Shown here piece after piece: positions 62,601 to 64,000 of a DNA stretch of 64,000 nucleotides. Under the pieces are notes generated by a model. That model saw only the letters and a list, made by a program, of their open reading frames with translations, did not search any database and was not told where the DNA came from. Each line of letters starts with the position of its first letter. Position 1 is the stretch's first letter. The translations under genes were made by a program, and so were the position numbers. Source of the stretch: Crambe crambe (Eukaryota; Porifera; Demospongiae; Poecilosclerida; Crambeidae); NCBI GenBank assembly GCA_963924555.1, contig OZ004584.1:2541001-2605000 (forward strand). The letters run 5' to 3'.

Positions 62601-64000
62601 CTATTCTAATAAACTCTTCTATTAGGATGGAGGCTATGGGAAATAGACTTGTAGCTACAGATAATTCTCTCAACGTAGACTTTCTCATATGATGATACCC
62701 CTCTAACCAAAATTTTAGTGATTCAAAAAAGTGTCTATAGCAAGAAGTTCCTGTGTTATGTAAAAGCTAGCTATATACGTATAACTGAACAGTATTTTAT
62801 ATATTAAAGTTTATAGTGTGTGTGTTCATAATATATAAAGCATGTCATGGCCACCATTTCATTGACTTAGCTACCTCATACTATACTATAGTGCCAACCA
62901 GTACACCTACACTTCAAATAATTCAAATTGAAGCTGAAGGAATTTCAGTGGAATTCATGGATATTCCATGCACTGCACGAAGCGCTTCCATCACTGGTTA
63001 CATAATATCCCTCAACGAGACCAACTTCACAATTTCATCTGCTCAGATATATGTACAACCTCATTCATTTAATATCAGTGGACTGCTCCCAAACACTGAT
63101 TATAGTATTCGCATATCTACTATCACTTCTGATGGCAACTTGAGCTTGCCAAGTCCACCTCTACCATTCAAAACTGAAAGTGGTAAGTCTAAGAAATTAA
63201 TTTTTCATGCAGGTATAGTATAGCTAGCACTTTGACTGCACCTGGACACTCAGCTAGGTAGCTAATTCAATGTTATAATGTTATGTTTATTACATGCATT
63301 CAGTGATAGGATTATTTCTGCGAGGACAACACTATGAAAATAACAGTTTCATAAACATTGAAGATATTGGTAGAGAAGAAAACGCATTGAGGTGTCTAAC
63401 AACTGCACACAACTGTTGTCGTGGTATCGACACACGCCTTCACCGTTCTTTCAGAGATTGGTCATTCCTTGGTAGAAGTACCCGTCTCTGTGGGAAGAAT
63501 CAGCAGTATTATCGTGAAGACTGCCACTTGTACACTAGCAGAGAATTCAGGGCTGTACTTTTGCATAGAAGAGATTCTTCTTCAAATATTATGACAGGCA
63601 GATACAATTGTACTATTCTTGATAACAGGGGAAATATAATAAGTCTCTATGCTTGGTTACACAATAACGACTCCTTTGGTAAGTATGTGATTATGACCTG
63701 ATGGTATTATTATTATTGTCTTCAACTATTCCATTATTGGTATAAGACTATCCCTTTTAAGAAATTTCAGCCCCAAGGGCCAAGTACAGAAGATACGTAC
63801 ATAATGGCCTAACAAGAAAACGTGTCTTGCATTAATCATAATTATTGTTATACACATTAAGGAACTTTGAAGCTACTTCATGGAATTCAATTTACACTTC
63901 TCTCTGATTTGCTAACTGATCCTCCTACCTTCTCCCTCTCCATCGTATCAATGGGAGATCTAGTGGACACTGTTGTCTGGACTAAGGATGGAAATACTTC
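42295..64000 (+). CDS. Ig/FN3 cell-surface protein gene, 8 exons seen, open at right edge
   Basis: Exons 42295-42352, 42424-42774, 43072-43347, 61430-61708, 62103-62408, 62892-63182, 63304-63678 and 63862-64000. Every junction is phase 1, so each domain exon is symmetric and could be shuffled or duplicated. Predicted layout: signal peptide, Ig, Ig, FN3, FN3, FN3, Ig-like with extra cysteines, Ig. This is the extracellular part of an adhesion or receptor protein; a membrane span and cytoplasmic tail would be beyond the window. Orthology cannot be judged. The link of exons 3 and 4 across 18 kb rests on phase and domain logic; two separate genes remain possible. Confidence 0.7.
42424..42774 (+). 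CDS. Ig/FN3 gene exon 2: Ig-like domain
   Basis: Strand-B Cys in SSLHCRTDSS, Trp in GNWFYPNGS, strand-F DLDGITFGIYECRIRNAN. Several N-x-S/T sites. The donor GTGGGT is weaker than average. Confidence 0.75.
43072..43347 (+). CDS. Ig/FN3 gene exon 3: Ig-like domain
   Basis: TLTCNISGGPVVNVNWTQNG gives the B-strand Cys and C-strand Trp; GRSYGTYTCTAYN gives the F-strand Tyr and Cys. Complete single domain. Confidence 0.85.
43348..44372. other. Start of the 18-kb intron, no gene seen
   Basis: AT-rich intronic sequence without coding signal. Confidence 0.5.
44373..44550. repeat. Partial fold-back element (AAAAAATTTCTTCTAAATAAAAAGG ends)
   Basis: Arms of about 30 bp (GAGCACAAAAAATTTCTTCT and its complement) with inner parts that no longer pair well. 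Related to 44993-45411 and 51678-51896. Confidence 0.65.
44551..44992. repeat. Dispersed repeat B, copy 1
   Basis: GTGACTGGAACATCATCAGA, then CGTGGCTCCGCCCATA, AAAATGGCGTAGAAAGATTA and CAGCCTCTAGGTGCCGCTCT, ending with the 22-nt palindrome at 44922-44943. Other copies at 46160-46690, inverted at 50819-51640, and partial at 60965-61205. Confidence 0.75.
44993..45411. repeat. Long near-perfect palindrome (fold-back element), arms about 205 bp
   Basis: Left end TGAATGCAAAAAATTTCTTC, right end GAAGAAATTTTTTGCATTCA. Centre at about 45202, with arms differing at only a few bases and a loop of under 10 nt. The transcript would form a hairpin of roughly 200 bp. Confidence 0.92.
45412..46663. repeat. 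Mixed repeat fragments including repeat B, copy 2
   Basis: A half fold-back at about 45800-45880 (CATACGAGGCTGCAG to CTTAACCTTTTTATT), repeat B from about 46160, a (TTA)n at 46431-46456, and a terminal segment with TTAGAACTCGTTTTTTTC shared with 50.9 and 61.0 kb. No gene. Confidence 0.65.
46664..48070. repeat. Dispersed repeat A copies 3 and 4 with fold-back copy 2
   Basis: 22-nt palindromes at 46664-46685 and 46859-46880, followed by the same body as at 5.3-6.4 kb. The fold-back at 47616-47920 is followed by a further piece of repeat A (47922-48070). Confidence 0.75.
47616..47920. repeat. Fold-back element, copy 2
   Basis: Same arms as 6368-6659 (TAAGGGAAAAATCATTTCG and its complement), slightly longer loop. 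Confidence 0.85.
49030..54067 (-). CDS. Possible small spliced gene (two exon candidates)
   Basis: Exon candidate 54067-54017 (minus) has a good acceptor (TTTTTGTAG) and donor (GTAAGT) and reads YEWPYDDVELLSQHVT in its only open frame. A second at 49106-49030 follows TTTCTTTCAG and reads GKTESQHRSFIWNMSLL to a TAA, in matching phase. The 5' end was not found. Chance is a real possibility. Confidence 0.22.
49343..49377 (+). repeat. Run of 35 G
   Basis: Uninterrupted homopolymer; exact length is doubtful in any assembly. Confidence 0.9.
50272..50329. repeat. (AC)n microsatellite
   Basis: About 29 dinucleotide units without interruption. Confidence 0.95.
50819..51677. repeat. Dispersed repeat B, inverted copy
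   Basis: Starts with the palindrome (one base changed: AGAGTGCGTTAGCACTCTCT), then the reverse complement of the 46.15-46.69 kb sequence including CAGATCAGCC-type and CGGCACCTAGAGG segments. Confidence 0.7.
51678..51896. repeat. Fold-back element with AAAATTCTTCTAAATAAAAA ends
   Basis: Arms of about 100 bp: TAAGTAGGGATAGCCTCTG on the left, CAGAGGCTATCCCTACTTA on the right; loop around GGCCTATAGCTAGCTGTAGG. Confidence 0.9.
51897..54010. other. Intron interior, no gene seen
   Basis: Repetitive-looking AT-rich sequence without domain-bearing frames. Confidence 0.4.
54328..55968 (-). CDS. RING-finger protein, 3 exons, 367 aa, nested in the Ig/FN3 intron
   Basis: Exons 55968-55822, 55708-55255 and 54830-54328 join in phase to give 367 residues. 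Start MSLDPLEGTSGIPSPPRSQD; the middle exon has SFFPDNRNRHFDFSADVGFL and a basic ISVKIVQASVKKS stretch followed by KEKWGADYVLITADGMRI. Exon 3 begins GLKFWKVGSRKIFAV, a block I associate with related invertebrate RING proteins, then an acidic-Ser patch and a helical region. The C-terminal RING (about residues 291-335) reads CIICHSVMTPPIIFAKCCK, LLGCEACI and CPQCR. It is probably an E3 ubiquitin ligase (inference from the RING). Its ATG is 178 bp from the ATG of the divergent gene at 56147, so they may share a promoter. Confidence 0.75.
55969..56146. promoter_or_regulatory. Probable bidirectional promoter
   Basis: 178 bp between two divergent start codons. No TATA box; GC-rich segments (GCCGCTCGCGCTGC, TTTTGCGCATGTGC). 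Confidence 0.4.
56147..58079 (+). CDS. Intact spliced DDE integrase-like transposase, 5 exons, 415 aa
   Basis: Exons 56147-56380, 56695-57020, 57225-57372, 57426-57630 and 57745-58079 join in phase with no stop until TAA 58077-58079. The N-terminus (residues 1-78) looks like a helix-turn-helix (RRSHQDVSVILKEKFP, LSSRTVRRFCKTHNI). The core has Asp in KLHIDQNEKMVQFG, Asp in IRVDYGREWF and Glu in NHIVERMWSEIN (38 apart), an integrase/rve-type layout, with DGFSGMIVGFVTMPIKNN after the first Asp. I recognise this as a widespread invertebrate transposase-like family but cannot name the superfamily with certainty (IS3-like or other). No TIRs were found next to it, so it may be a domesticated gene or an element whose ends I missed. 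Confidence 0.75.
56410..56440 (+). repeat. Poly-T run in intron 1
   Basis: About 31 T; followed by an acceptor-like GGATTGCAG that is not needed for the frame. Confidence 0.85.
56644..56684 (+). repeat. Second poly-T run, part of the intron-1 acceptor tract
   Basis: About 40 T with one C, ten bases ahead of the exon-2 acceptor; it would serve as an extreme polypyrimidine tract. Confidence 0.85.
58340..58940. repeat. Minisatellite, unit about 36-40 bp
   Basis: About 14 copies of GAGTGAG(G/A)CATGCAAT(C/T)G followed by TTCCAGTTCCTGCATGTGGG with small variations, plus a higher-order duplication of about 220 bp (58,480-58,700 versus 58,700-58,915). Frames open on several strands are a by-product of the repeat. 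Confidence 0.9.
58941..60197. other. Intron interior, no gene seen
   Basis: Includes degraded copies of the AATCACTCCAGTCC motif to about 59230, and (GCAT)n at 59230-59248. Confidence 0.5.
60198..60264. repeat. Perfect 32-bp hairpin with GC-rich tip
   Basis: Arms 60198-60229 and 60233-60264 pair without mismatch around a 3-nt loop. The base is AT-rich (ATCAATAATCATGAAGG) and the tip GC-rich (GCGCCGAGCCGCC). Confidence 0.95.
60285..60683. repeat. Dispersed repeat, near-identical to 5.98-6.37 kb
   Basis: GGAGACACTAAGGAGCACAG onward matches the unit at 5978-6367 almost base for base, including a TAGC microsatellite and (ATG)n. Confidence 0.85.
60684..60964. repeat. Fold-back element, copy 3
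   Basis: Same arms as 6368-6659; loop around 60800-60845. Confidence 0.85.
60965..61205. repeat. Dispersed repeat B, terminal part
   Basis: TTAGAACTCGTTTTTTTCTT to the palindrome AGAGAGTGCAAGCGCACTCT at 61184, matching 46.45-46.69 kb. Confidence 0.75.
61430..61708 (+). CDS. Ig/FN3 gene exon 4: fibronectin type III domain
   Basis: APPGNIRVYQTNSSSLTLTW start and TRVYSFMLQTI (Tyr of strand F). Two adjacent Cys in VRCCSTVIESY are unusual for FN3. Confidence 0.8.
62103..62408 (+). CDS. Ig/FN3 gene exon 5: fibronectin type III domain
   Basis: SSPSSVTVEWDYPTEHQVSH near the start and LHPNSNYTLSLSAVNSVGSA at the end are classic FN3 strands B and E-F. Confidence 0.85.
62892..63182 (+). CDS. Ig/FN3 gene exon 6: fibronectin type III domain
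   Basis: SASITGYIISLNETNF and ISGLLPNTDYSIRISTIT match FN3 strands C and E-F. The strand-B Trp is replaced (ISVEFMDIPC). Confidence 0.8.
63304..63678 (+). CDS. Ig/FN3 gene exon 7: Cys-rich Ig-like domain
   Basis: ENALRCLTTAHNCCRGIDTR, WSFLGRSTRLCGK, YYREDCHLYTS and GRYNCTILDN. The first and last Cys fit an Ig fold; four extra Cys suggest additional disulfides. Confidence 0.65.
63862..64000 (+). CDS. Ig/FN3 gene exon 8: Ig-like domain, cut by window edge
   Basis: Reads TDPPTFSLSIVSMGDLVDTV then VWTKDGN, parallel to exon 3's FTLTCNISGG...VNWTQNG but with Ser in place of the B-strand Cys. Confidence 0.65.

Overview
This is metazoan nuclear DNA and most likely from a sponge (inference). It is AT-rich, has many short GT-AG introns of about 50-80 bp, carries an animal-type Ig/FN3 receptor-like gene with symmetric phase-1 exons, and is packed with mobile-element debris. 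No rRNA, tRNA or CRISPR array was seen.

Layout. 1-3357: right part of a decayed minus-strand Ty3/gypsy element. 5.3-6.7 kb: dispersed repeats and a fold-back element. 8.08-11.51 kb: a long terminal exon of an unrecognised gene with seven 66-bp repeats near its end. 11.9-12.5 kb: relic of a KDZ-like transposase.

The centre of the window is two giant DNA transposons lying back to back and sharing a CCGG target site. E1 (12503-29011, 16.5 kb) has TGTCATAA termini and a 2.7-kb array of subterminal repeats. It carries a many-exon gene that encodes, in order, a complete DD35E integrase (zinc finger, catalytic core, GPY domain), a run of duplicated proline-rich mini-exons, a USP-type (C19) cysteine peptidase and a Ulp1-type (C48) cysteine peptidase. 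A young, full-length Ty1/copia element (22623-26964) sits in one of its introns. E2 (29016-37953, 8.9 kb) has related TGTCA termini and a different subterminal repeat. It holds relic exons for a death domain, a C48-like peptidase and a PHD finger, and is itself host to a young LTR element with integrase upstream of reverse transcriptase (Gmr1-like order). CCGG is found at all three junctions.

38-42 kb: relic exons and a 1.1-kb TIR element with a 7-bp duplication. 42295-64000 (running off the right edge): a plus-strand cell-surface gene (signal peptide, Ig, Ig, FN3 x3, Ig-like, Ig). Its 18-kb third intron contains several long palindromic fold-back elements and a tight divergent gene pair: a minus-strand RING-finger gene (367 aa) and a plus-strand intact five-exon DDE transposase-like gene (415 aa).

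All spliced models here come from reading splice sites and phase by eye; none is confirmed by transcripts.
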